Notes under the pieces: generated by a model
Database searches by the model: none
The model's input: only the letters and a program-made list of their open reading frames with translations
Told to the model about the DNA's origin: nothing
Position numbers and translations under genes: made by a program
Part shown: one piece after another, positions 1 to 6,492 of the stretch
Layout of the letters: each line of letters opens with the position of its first letter
How positions within the stretch are numbered: the stretch's first letter is position 1
Source: Bacteroidota bacterium
GTDB lineage: Bacteria > Bacteroidota > Bacteroidia > Chitinophagales > Chitinophagaceae
Reading direction: 5' to 3'
DNA length: 10,686 nucleotides
Assembly: GCA_025361325.1 (NCBI GenBank)
Contig: JANYAL010000017.1
Span: 1 to 10,686 of the forward strand

Positions 1-362
1 CGAATCCTTATGACAACCCGGTGAACCTGGACGAGGAGGAAGCAGCGGGCGTGAAAGTGGAAACCATTTCCGGTAAATTCAATTCGCTCGTGATAGCCAA
101 GAACCTGAGCATGGATATAGGGCAGTTCAACAGGCTGAACCCCAACTTCGACAATATCATCAACAACAACGGCAATTTCGACCTGCGCTTACCTGAAGAC
201 AAGATGCAGCTCTTCCTGGCTGGTAAATACCAGATCCTGAATGAATGTGTTCAGATACTCCTCAGCGATGACGCCGTTATCACCAACCCGGTCATCTACA
301 ACCGGCCGGTCCATGATAAATACAGCAGCAAACGAAGCTCCAGGAAGAAAAGCAGGGCCTAA
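1..362 (+). CDS. Probable lytic murein transglycosylase, C-terminal fragment (5' end outside window)
   Basis: The reading frame is open from the first base (…NPYDNPVNLDEEEAAG…), so the in-frame GTG at 21 is very unlikely to be the true start and only about the last 120 residues are visible. The segment around IAKNLSMDIGQFNRLNPNF, followed by DLRLPEDK, resembles the LysM-like or spacer region that follows the SLT catalytic domain in Bacteroidetes MltD-type transglycosylases. The catalytic domain itself is not in the window, so the call rests on tail resemblance only. The C-terminus is very basic (KRSSRKKSRA). Enzymes of this type cleave the MurNAc-GlcNAc bond in the periplasm and leave 1,6-anhydroMurNAc. 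It is the only plus-strand gene here; its TAA (360-362) overlaps the stop codon of the convergent MBOAT gene. An unrelated secreted protein with a LysM-like tail is the main alternative. Confidence 0.6.
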   Translation, partial: NPYDNPVNLDEEEAAGVKVETISGKFNSLVIAKNLSMDIGQFNRLNPNFDNIINNNGNFDLRLPEDKMQLFLAGKYQILNECVQILLSDDAVITNPVIYNRPVHDKYSSKRSSRKKSRA

Positions 363-1840
363 AATTGAAGGTAAACGGGCATGATGGGCTCCGCCGTCTT
401 GATCTGCATGAACATCATTACCATAAAAAAACCGATCAGCAGGAACCCTATAAGTGGTATACCGGCCATCGAGTCCTTGATCTTTTGCTCGAAAGTAAGT
501 GGTATAAAATGTAACACAAAACCAAGGACCATGATGTACAATACGTTGTGGTAATTGGCAAAGAGCGCATTCCAGGAACCCGCGTCAAAATTGTAGATAA
601 GCTGGTGGATCATGATATTCGAGTCCGTCAGGGAAGCAGATTTGAAATAGATCCAGCAAAAACATACAAAATGAAAGGTCAGGAAGATGCCCAATATCTT
701 AAGCAGGGTATTGGCCGTATTGATCCTGAGTTTCCTGGCTATATACAGTTTCGCCTTGTCCAGGCTCAGCGCAGCCCCATGCATCCCACCCCAGATGATG
801 AAATTCCAGTTGGCCCCGTGCCAGAAACCTCCCAGCAACATGGTGATGAAGAGATTCACATAGGTGCGCACTTTACCCTTACGGTTACCCCCCAAGGGGA
901 TATAGAGGTAATCCCGCAGCCAACTGCTTAATGAGATATGCCATCTTCGCCAAAACTCAGTGATAGATGCACTTTGGTAGGGAGACAGAAAATTAGGTGG
1001 TATCCTAAAGCCGCACCATTTTGCAACGCCGATGGCCATATCGGAATAACCCGAAAAGTCGCAGTAGATCACCAGGGCATACCCATAGATGCCCAGGAGG
1101 CATTCCAGCCCCACATGTTTGGAAGGATCATCAAAAATATATCCCACCAGGTTGGCAGAAATAAAATCAGATATGACTATTTTCTTAAAAAGTCCCGAAA
1201 AGATGAGGTAGAATCCTGCAGCAAAATCCTCCTTGCTCACAAAATAAGGCTTGTCAAGCTGCGGCAGAAAATCGGCAGCCCGTACAATGGGGCCCATCAT
1301 CAACTTTGGAAAAAAGGACAGGAAATACAGGTAATCCATGAAACGACGCACCGGCTTGAAGTGACCCCGGTATACATCCACCGTATAGCTCAGGTTCTCA
1401 AACGTGTAAAAAGAAATACCCACGGGAAGGATCAGGTTCAGTGGATGAAGATGACCCGAGCCGAAATCATTGATGAGGTGGATGAAAAAGTTGGTGTACT
1501 TGAAGTAGAACAGCAGCCCCAGGTTCAGTACCACACTGGTCACCAGTAAAGCTTTTTTTACGTGAGGTTTCTGGGTGCGGTATATGGCATTGGACAATAT
1601 GAAATCCACTATCGCCGAGAACAATACCAACCCTACGAACCAGCCACAGGCTTTGTAAAAGAAATAGAGCGAGAAAAAGACAAAGGTATAGATCCTGCCG
1701 TTGCGGTTACTGGCCACCAGTGAATAGGTAATTATAAACGCGGCAAAGAACCAGATGAAGAAGCCACTGTTGAATAAAAGTGGTTCTTTGGGATCATATG
1801 CCAGTTTTTCCATCAGCCTGTTCAGATCAAAATCGGGCAT
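359..1840 (-). CDS. MBOAT family O-acyltransferase (AlgI/PatA type)
   Basis: This 493-residue polytopic inner-membrane protein is close to the usual AlgI/PatA length. Hydrophobic segments run throughout, for example about 27-45, 52-66, 97-113, 432-448 and 462-480. The family signature is strong: DFSGYSDMAIG (261-271), FWRRWHISLSSWLRDY (296-311) followed by IPLGGNR, and GFWHGANW (338-345) before WGGMHG. His341 is the expected catalytic His of MBOAT enzymes, and His301 is the second conserved one. Members transfer acyl groups, usually acetyl, across the membrane toward extracytoplasmic glycans (alginate for AlgI, peptidoglycan for PatA), generally with an SGNH partner that completes the transfer. 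Two SGNH genes lie just upstream on the same strand, the nearer ending 10 bp before this start. The ATG at 1838-1840 fits that spacing. The family is certain; the acceptor glycan is not known from sequence. Confidence 0.93.
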   Translation of the reverse strand: MPDFDLNRLMEKLAYDPKEPLLFNSGFFIWFFAAFIITYSLVASNRNGRIYTFVFFSLYFFYKACGWFVGLVLFSAIVDFILSNAIYRTQKPHVKKALLVTSVVLNLGLLFYFKYTNFFIHLINDFGSGHLHPLNLILPVGISFYTFENLSYTVDVYRGHFKPVRRFMDYLYFLSFFPKLMMGPIVRAADFLPQLDKPYFVSKEDFAAGFYLIFSGLFKKIVISDFISANLVGYIFDDPSKHVGLECLLGIYGYALVIYCDFSGYSDMAIGVAKWCGFRIPPNFLSPYQSASITEFWRRWHISLSSWLRDYLYIPLGGNRKGKVRTYVNLFITMLLGGFWHGANWNFIIWGGMHGAALSLDKAKLYIARKLRINTANTLLKILGIFLTFHFVCFCWIYFKSASLTDSNIMIHQLIYNFDAGSWNALFANYHNVLYIMVLGFVLHFIPLTFEQKIKDSMAGIPLIGFLLIGFFMVMMFMQIKTAEPIMPVYLQF

Positions 1841-1850
1841 GCAGGTAATA

Positions 1851-2693
1851 TTAAAAATGAAATAATGAAGGTCTTGTCATATTGCTGTCCATACAGGATA
1901 TAAAGGCCTGGAATAACCAGTCGGCAAACATCATATACCCGCGTGCCGTGAAATGCACCCGGTCCGGCTCAACCATCTTTCGCTGCATCCAGGTATTGAT
2001 GGAATAGGCCCCTCCCATCAGCTGGTGAAGGTCCCAGCAGGCGATACCGTGATCATTCGCATACTTTCTTATGATATCTGCAACCGCCTGTAATTCAGGT
2101 AAAGCAGAATAAACTCCGGTAAGAGGCTGTTTCTTCAGCGCATCGGAAGGGGTGGTCAGGAGGATGGTAGCCATGGGCGACAGGGACCTGATCTTTGTTA
2201 CCAGGTGGTCTACTTTTTCATAAAAATGCACCCGCGAAGAACCCGAGAAAGCATCATTGGTACCCAGTGATATGATCACGAGGTCGGGCTTCTCCCGAAC
2301 CAGCTGGTTATTCAGTTCAGCCAGTCCGCCGTAATCTGCGTACTTGGTACCGATTTTGCAGAAGATCTGAAAATTGAAGAACAGGTTACCATGGTATTTC
2401 CTTGCATAATAGGCATTCAATTTTTCCATGAGGGGCTGGGAAAAATATCCTGATTTAACATGCGAGTCACCGATATGCAGCACTTTTATCAGCACCATCG
2501 ATGAATCGGAACGGCGTATCTTGTTCCTGATAGCCTGCAACCCATAACAGTTGGTTATGGCATTTCCGGGCTGGTTGACCGAGACGGAGGTAGAGCGCGG
2601 CACCATATCTTTCACAGGAAAAGTTAACCGCAGTTTGTCCGTCGCAGTAACAAGGACGAACAGCATGCAGCTATTTATCAGCCAGTTTCTCAT
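1851..2693 (-). CDS. SGNH/GDSL-family hydrolase or O-acetyltransferase, small secreted form
   Basis: This 280-residue protein has all four SGNH blocks: HIGDSH (Ser77) for block I, a Gly at about 115 in KIGTKYADYGG for block II, SLGTNDAF (Asn146) for block III and DRVHF (Asp244, His247) for block V. The N-terminus (MRNWLINSC, then LFVLV) looks like a short signal sequence or anchor, so periplasmic action is likely. Family members are esterases or acetyltransferases acting on acylated glycans or lipids; next to an MBOAT gene, a role in putting on or removing O-acetyl groups is the natural inference. The ATG at 2691-2693 overlaps the upstream SGNH gene by 23 bp, which suggests translational coupling. 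A second in-frame ATG at 2664-2666 would remove the overlap and nine residues. The fold is near certain; direction of reaction and substrate are unknown. Confidence 0.88.
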   Translation of the reverse strand: MRNWLINSCMLFVLVTATDKLRLTFPVKDMVPRSTSVSVNQPGNAITNCYGLQAIRNKIRRSDSSMVLIKVLHIGDSHVKSGYFSQPLMEKLNAYYARKYHGNLFFNFQIFCKIGTKYADYGGLAELNNQLVREKPDLVIISLGTNDAFSGSSRVHFYEKVDHLVTKIRSLSPMATILLTTPSDALKKQPLTGVYSALPELQAVADIIRKYANDHGIACWDLHQLMGGAYSINTWMQRKMVEPDRVHFTARGYMMFADWLFQAFISCMDSNMTRPSLFHF

Positions 2694-4026
2694 ATTCCCG
2701 GTAGGCTTTCATGATTGCATTAAAGATATATTCCGCGAACTTTCTTGCCCCGCGGAAATTGGCATGGGTATAATCCTTGTTCGCCAGCGCAGTATCGGAG
2801 TTCACCCACCGCACAATGGCATCCTCTCCTCCCATGGCATTATATAAATTGAAGAAATCGATACCGTTGGCGCTTGACATTCCATATTGCGCATCAATCA
2901 GTGGCCTTACCCCTTTGGCCGTATGCCATTCTCCGTTGTACCGGAATCCCTTGTCGGCCGTGGATATCACAAGCAGGCTTGTACCGGGGAAGGCATTCTT
3001 GATCTTTTGCAGGGTGGGCTGCATCTTTTTGATGTACCAGCTGAAATCAGTGAGGTTGGGTTTAAACAGCAGGTTAGGACCGTAATGAAAGATCAGCAGG
3101 TCGTAGGGCCTTATCTCCTGCAATTTCTTCAGGTAATCAGGGCTGAAATAGTCCAGTTCAATGCCGCTGATGCCCCTGAATGAGAAATTATCCACCACGA
3201 TACCGCTGTCCGTTTCAAAAGCTGCACCATACAAGGGAATAGCGGTAGAACTGTTACCCAATTTGAGCTCCTGCCCGTTGTTCAGGTCAATGTTGAGCAT
3301 ATTGACAGGTTCTACTGCATGTATCGGGTAAGTGATTCCGTTAACCAGGAGGCTGGCAGATGCAGGTTCCCCGGATTGTGGCATACCATACAGCACCGAT
3401 ACCTTGTTGAAATGATCCAGGTGGGGCTGGTTAACAGCCCGGTAAGAGACCACACTGTTGCCGCCCGAAAAAAAGCTATGCCCTGATATGAATAAATGAC
3501 CTGCTATCCGGTTATCGGATTTAAAGCTAACATCATCCCAGTCGGAGGTGAAACTGTGTATGATGGTCTGCCTGAACCCAGCTACGATGGATGTAATTGG
3601 CACAAAACCGACACCGCTTCCGCCGAACTTGTCCTGCAACATCCTCCGGATATCCTGGGTCACCAGGTCTCCTTCCACCATGGAATCACCAAAATAGCCA
3701 ATGCGGATCTTCTTTCTTTTCTTTTTCACCAGGTCGTGCAGGTGGCCAGAGAAATCAAATAAGGCAGTGGGGTTAGTGGTATTGTTTATGATGCCTGCAT
3801 AACTGGTATAATCCTGTTGCTGGGTATGCAGGTCCTTTCTGATGACCTTGTTATTGTTCACAGCTATCTGGTGACTGGCCGTATCCTTCATTACATCCGA
3901 CAGGATATCCAAAGGTTTGAAACGGTCCCCTGCAATACCCGGGTTTCGCTCAAAGATGAATGTTGCCGAAAGCAGCAGCAACAGAAAGAAGATATTGAAA
4001 AGAAGTACATACCGTTTATAATTCAT
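2671..4026 (-). CDS. SGNH-fold protein with large inserted region, Ape1/PatB-like layout
   Basis: This 451-residue protein has one N-terminal membrane segment (about 6-24) and then a periplasmic region. Block I is YFGDSMVEGD (Ser115), and block V is KDYTHANFRG (Asp418, His421). Block III is degenerate: FHYGPNLL (Gly316, Asn318) replaces the usual GTND or GTNE but keeps the Gly and Asn. About 140 residues (roughly 145-285), rich in short beta-like stretches, lie before a block II-like RGISG (284-288). That layout, with FGDS followed by an FGGSGVGFVP-like stretch and then a beta-rich insert, recalls Ape1 peptidoglycan O-acetylesterase, which carries a CBM35-type domain inside its SGNH fold, and related proteins. 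I infer a glycan O-acetyl esterase or transferase. It sits 30 bp after the glucosaminidase and overlaps the next SGNH gene. SGNH fold is secure; the Ape1-like assignment is moderate. Confidence 0.82.
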   Translation of the reverse strand: MNYKRYVLLFNIFFLLLLLSATFIFERNPGIAGDRFKPLDILSDVMKDTASHQIAVNNNKVIRKDLHTQQQDYTSYAGIINNTTNPTALFDFSGHLHDLVKKKRKKIRIGYFGDSMVEGDLVTQDIRRMLQDKFGGSGVGFVPITSIVAGFRQTIIHSFTSDWDDVSFKSDNRIAGHLFISGHSFFSGGNSVVSYRAVNQPHLDHFNKVSVLYGMPQSGEPASASLLVNGITYPIHAVEPVNMLNIDLNNGQELKLGNSSTAIPLYGAAFETDSGIVVDNFSFRGISGIELDYFSPDYLKKLQEIRPYDLLIFHYGPNLLFKPNLTDFSWYIKKMQPTLQKIKNAFPGTSLLVISTADKGFRYNGEWHTAKGVRPLIDAQYGMSSANGIDFFNLYNAMGGEDAIVRWVNSDTALANKDYTHANFRGARKFAEYIFNAIMKAYREYEKLADK

Positions 4027-4056
4027 GGGATAGAAGATGGTGTTGGATGGAATGTG

Positions 4057-4533
4057 TTATTGCTTATCGTATTTGCTGAGCCGGTGTTTGACAATGATAT
4101 TTGTAATGCGTTTGATCCAAACCTGTTTGGCGCCGGCATAGCTGGCATGATTCATGGCCCCCAGCCATTTGGTGTATTGGAAGGTATTCTTAAGTTTGGG
4201 ATAATATTTCTTGCGCGACAGGATATCGCAGAAATCGCGAAACGAGTCTTCCGGGGTGGCATATTGTTTATACGCAGAACGCCTTTTCTTCAGACTATTC
4301 CGCCCGGTGACGCCAAAGTAATTATGCAACTGCCTGCAGTTCTTGCTGGTACCGCTCCCGGATTCCAGGATGGAAACGCCGAGGATGATGGAAACAGGTA
4401 TGCCATACTGTGATGACAGGTCTTTCGCTACCGGAAGGAAGCGGTCGATATATTTCCGGATCACCTCCTGTCCGCTGCACATATTAGCACACAGCAGCAG
4501 TGCGCCAAAAAGTACCGGTCTGATTCTGTGCAT
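4057..4533 (-). CDS. Glucosaminidase-domain peptidoglycan hydrolase (GH73, FlgJ-like)
   Basis: This 158-residue exported protein has a signal peptide (MHRIR, hydrophobic VLFGALLLCANMC, probable cut near GQE) followed by one glucosaminidase domain. Glu57 in VSILESGSG is the expected general acid of GH73 enzymes. Other family marks are HNYFGVTGRN (70-79), SFRDFCDIL (97-105) and the C-terminal SYAGAKQVWIKRITNII. The domain cleaves the GlcNAc-MurNAc linkage in peptidoglycan. There is no LysM, SH3 or flagellar rod domain, so it is a minimal periplasmic enzyme near the lower size limit for the family. It lies 52 bp downstream of pabB and 30 bp upstream of the larger SGNH gene, suggesting it leads or belongs to the envelope operon. 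I saw no TAnnTTTG box in the 52-bp gap, so it may be read through from pabB. Confidence 0.9.
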   Translation of the reverse strand: MHRIRPVLFGALLLCANMCSGQEVIRKYIDRFLPVAKDLSSQYGIPVSIILGVSILESGSGTSKNCRQLHNYFGVTGRNSLKKRRSAYKQYATPEDSFRDFCDILSRKKYYPKLKNTFQYTKWLGAMNHASYAGAKQVWIKRITNIIVKHRLSKYDKQ

Positions 4534-4585
4534 CTTTGTATTATTCTATTTTAACCGAAATCAATATACGAATTTTATTTGCCCC

Positions 4586-5869
4586 TTATGTTAAAATGCT
4601 TTTTATGGCTTCGGCTTTTAACAGGCATTCTTCATATTCCTGTTCCGCATCACTGTAAAAAGTGATGCCACTGCCGGCCTGGAAAGAAATATACCCGGTA
4701 TCGGCGTTATAGAAAAGGCTCCGGATCACCACATTGAAATCAAAATCACCGGAAGGGTCCACGTAGCCGATGCTGCCGGAGAACAACCCTCTTTTCGTTT
4801 GTTCATACTGTTCAATGAGTTCCATCACTTTTTTCTTCGGGGCCCCGGTCATGGAACCCATGGGAAAACTGGCCCGGATGCAGTCTGTCCAGCAGATATC
4901 CTTTTTTATTGTTCCACTTACGGTGCTGATCATCTGGTGTACCTGGGGGAAACTGTAGAGGCCGAACAATTCTTCCACCCGCACCGAACCCGGTTCGCAA
5001 AAGCGGCTCAGGTCATTACGCACCAAGTCTACCACCATCACATTCTCGCTCTTTTCCTTTGCGCTGCTCAGCAGATATTCCTTCTGTACCTTATCTTTTC
5101 CGGCATCCTGCAGGTCCCTTTTTGAAGTGCCCTTAATGGGCTGTGAGAAAATCCTGCTCCCTTTTTTACTGAGATAGCGTTCCGGGCTGGCGCAAAGACA
5201 ATACTTGTTTTGAACCTTGTAACAAACAGAAAAAGGATTCGGCGATAACCCGGCCAGGCGATGGTACAGGTAAAGTGGTTCCATTTGAACCTGTTCTGCA
5301 TAAAACTCCTGGCAAAAATTTATTTCGTAACAGTCGCCCCGCAATATATGCGAACGCAGTGCCCGGATGATATCGATATACCTACTGCGACCGATCCTGG
5401 TATGAATCTTCACAGAGGAAGGAACTTTTGTTGCAATGCTACCAGGTAAGGAAAGGATCTCGAGGAAGACCGCTGATGGGTTGTGTTCAGAATATATTTG
5501 CACTTCACCTGCCTTAAGCTTCACCACAAATTCAGGAACGAAGAAATGGAGATCGTCGAAACCTATACCATCTGCATGATCCGAATACAGGTCTTCTGTT
5601 TCATTCTTGAGGTCGTACCCAAGATGCCCGAACAGCCACTCCGGCTTCTCGCTTTCGACAAACTGCTTCAGGGTGTCAAAGGCATTCCCCGCTGCAGCAA
5701 CTACCTTCTTTTTGCATCCTGCGGCAAGCATACATTCAAAGGCCGGAACAGAAAGATCATATTGCTGGTTGTCCAGGAAACAAAAAATGCTGAACCGGTT
5801 TGCCCAATTCAGCATGCGTATCTTGAAGTCTGTTACATCAGGAACAGGGAATGAAAGGCTTTTTTTCAC
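4586..5869 (-). CDS. pabB: Aminodeoxychorismate synthase component I (PabB)
   Basis: This protein belongs to the chorismate-utilising anthranilate synthase/PabB family and makes 4-amino-4-deoxychorismate for folate with a glutaminase partner encoded elsewhere. Counting from the GTG start, motifs are GDCYEINF (178-185), SPERYL (228-233), PIKGTSKR (244-251), DLVRNDLSRFCEPG (281-294), MTGAPK (340-345) and AGSGIT (398-403). PIKGT, with Lys246, is the PabB form; anthranilate synthase TrpE usually has PIAGT. No amidotransferase or PabC lyase domain is fused. The frame is open to a TTG at 5918-5920, which would add 17 residues and overlap the preceding gene's TGA. I prefer the GTG at 5867-5869 because KKSLSFPV, three codons in, is where I expect this family to begin; an ATG at 5813-5815 seems too late. 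Function is confident; the start is uncertain. Confidence 0.9.
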   Translation of the reverse strand: MKKSLSFPVPDVTDFKIRMLNWANRFSIFCFLDNQQYDLSVPAFECMLAAGCKKKVVAAAGNAFDTLKQFVESEKPEWLFGHLGYDLKNETEDLYSDHADGIGFDDLHFFVPEFVVKLKAGEVQIYSEHNPSAVFLEILSLPGSIATKVPSSVKIHTRIGRSRYIDIIRALRSHILRGDCYEINFCQEFYAEQVQMEPLYLYHRLAGLSPNPFSVCYKVQNKYCLCASPERYLSKKGSRIFSQPIKGTSKRDLQDAGKDKVQKEYLLSSAKEKSENVMVVDLVRNDLSRFCEPGSVRVEELFGLYSFPQVHQMISTVSGTIKKDICWTDCIRASFPMGSMTGAPKKKVMELIEQYEQTKRGLFSGSIGYVDPSGDFDFNVVIRSLFYNADTGYISFQAGSGITFYSDAEQEYEECLLKAEAIKSILT

Positions 5870-5916
5870 TGGTCTTGTTTTTCCAGGGCCGATAACAAGT
5901 ATCGGCTGTCGCCGGT

Positions 5917-6351
5917 TCAAAAATCATCTTCCTCATCATCATATCCACCCCCGCTCAGGTCATCAAATCCAAGGTCCTTGAAATCGTCATCCAGTTTGAA
6001 TTCATCATCATCAGCCTTCCCCTTCTTTCCGATAACCTTTTTTACGCCCTTGGATTTAGGGACATCAAATTCATCAAAATCGGGATCCCACTCATCCTCT
6101 TCTTCCGGTTTTTCCCAGTCATCAGCAACCTCAACATCTTCGTCCTCGTCCTCCTCGTCATCCACCTTGCTTTTGGTAGTAGCTTTTTTTGTCTTGGAAG
6201 CAGGTTTGGTCTCCAGCTCTTCATCTACTTCATCATCATCATCATCTTCATCCTTCTTTGCTTTGGACGATGATTTCTTAACAGCTGTCCGTTCCGGGTC
6301 TAAAGCCGTTTTGGAGGAAGTCTTTTTGGTGCTATCAGATTTTGAAGCCAT
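5917..6351 (-). CDS. Highly charged low-complexity protein of unknown function
   Basis: I do not recognise this 144-residue protein. It has 34 Asp and 20 Glu (37 percent acidic) plus 25 Lys. The charges are sorted into alternating blocks: Ser/Thr/Lys-rich about 3-33, acidic 34-48, Lys/Thr-rich 49-62, acidic with Trp 64-97, Lys/Gly-rich 99-112, and acidic 114-144 with regularly placed Phe and a final Phe after DDEED. No signal peptide, membrane segment or globular domain is evident, so it is probably cytoplasmic and largely disordered. Acidic tails ending in Phe occur in SSB-type hub proteins, but that is only a resemblance. It is a real gene rather than a shadow: it has a conventional ATG at 6349-6351, a matching upstream promoter box, and a stop abutting pabB. 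The opposite strand reads as a poly-Ser frame, which is the shadow. Confidence 0.75.
   Translation of the reverse strand: MASKSDSTKKTSSKTALDPERTAVKKSSSKAKKDEDDDDDEVDEELETKPASKTKKATTKSKVDDEEDEDEDVEVADDWEKPEEEDEWDPDFDEFDVPKSKGVKKVIGKKGKADDDEFKLDDDFKDLGFDDLSGGGYDDEEDDF
6231..6245. repeat. Trinucleotide microsatellite inside the charged-protein gene
   Basis: CAT is repeated five times (GAT on the coding strand), encoding Asp36-Asp40 of the charged protein. Flanking codons are also GAT, GAA or GAG, so the tract could change length in steps of one acidic residue without shifting frame. Confidence 0.6.
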
Positions 6352-6401
6352 AATTCAAACTGGATTATTACTGTAAAATTTCCACGAGTTTTTCATATAG
6401 C

Positions 6402-6409
6402 CAAATATA
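6402..6409 (-). promoter_or_regulatory. Putative -7 promoter box for the charged-protein gene (and pabB)
   Basis: The minus strand reads TATATTTG, an exact TAnnTTTG match, 50 bp upstream of the ATG at 6351. A weak TTTA element lies 17 bp further upstream in place of the usual TTTG. The charged protein and pabB are nearly contiguous, so this would drive both. Confidence 0.45.
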
Positions 6410-6413
6410 TCTT

Positions 6414-6441
6414 ACACTTTTTTTATTAAATTTAAAAGTGT
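6414..6441. repeat. 8-bp inverted repeat in the purA/charged-gene gap
   Basis: ACACTTTT (6414-6421) and AAAAGTGT (6434-6441) are exact reverse complements around a 12-bp A/T-only spacer. The dyad covers the region where the -33 element of the putative promoter at 6402-6409 should lie, so an operator is possible. The low GC content makes it a poor terminator for purA. Confidence 0.35.
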
Positions 6442-6450
6442 GCTTTATCA

Positions 6451-6472
6451 TCAGACAAGTTTGTCGTTCTGA
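6451..6472. repeat. Nested inverted repeats downstream of purA
   Basis: GACAA-GT-TTGTC (6454-6465) is a perfect 5-bp dyad, and TCAGA (6451-6455) with TCTGA (6468-6472) forms an alternative outer pairing. It lies about 20 bp past the purA stop codon. No T-run follows on the minus strand, so it is not a standard intrinsic terminator; it could be a protein site or a 3'-end stabilising hairpin. Confidence 0.25.
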
Positions 6473-6492
6473 CTACCCATGCTTATAAATTT

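Noticed and set aside
21..23. GTG as the start of the first plus-strand gene
   Set aside because: The frame is open upstream to the window edge and the preceding residues (NPYDNP) continue naturally into it, so the gene is truncated by the window.
118..127. Possible surprise in ClpX Walker A (Glu instead of Pro, residues 118-125 of ClpX)
   Set aside because: The functional Gly-Lys-Thr is intact and I believe this variant is ordinary in Bacteroidetes ClpX. The positions given are protein residues, not window bases.
548..1549. Two adjacent plus-strand open frames of 127 and 203 codons
   Set aside because: They lie wholly antisense to the MBOAT gene, whose family motifs are unmistakable, and their translations show no recognisable domain.
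3817..4413. Plus-strand open frame of 198 codons
   Set aside because: It is antisense across the 5' part of the larger SGNH gene and most of the glucosaminidase gene; both of those carry clear catalytic motifs.
5978..6376. Serine-rich plus-strand frame of 132 codons
   Set aside because: The poly-Ser content is the direct complement of GAT/GAA/GAG codons in the charged-protein gene. The minus-strand reading has the promoter box and an ATG, and abuts pabB, so it is the better choice.
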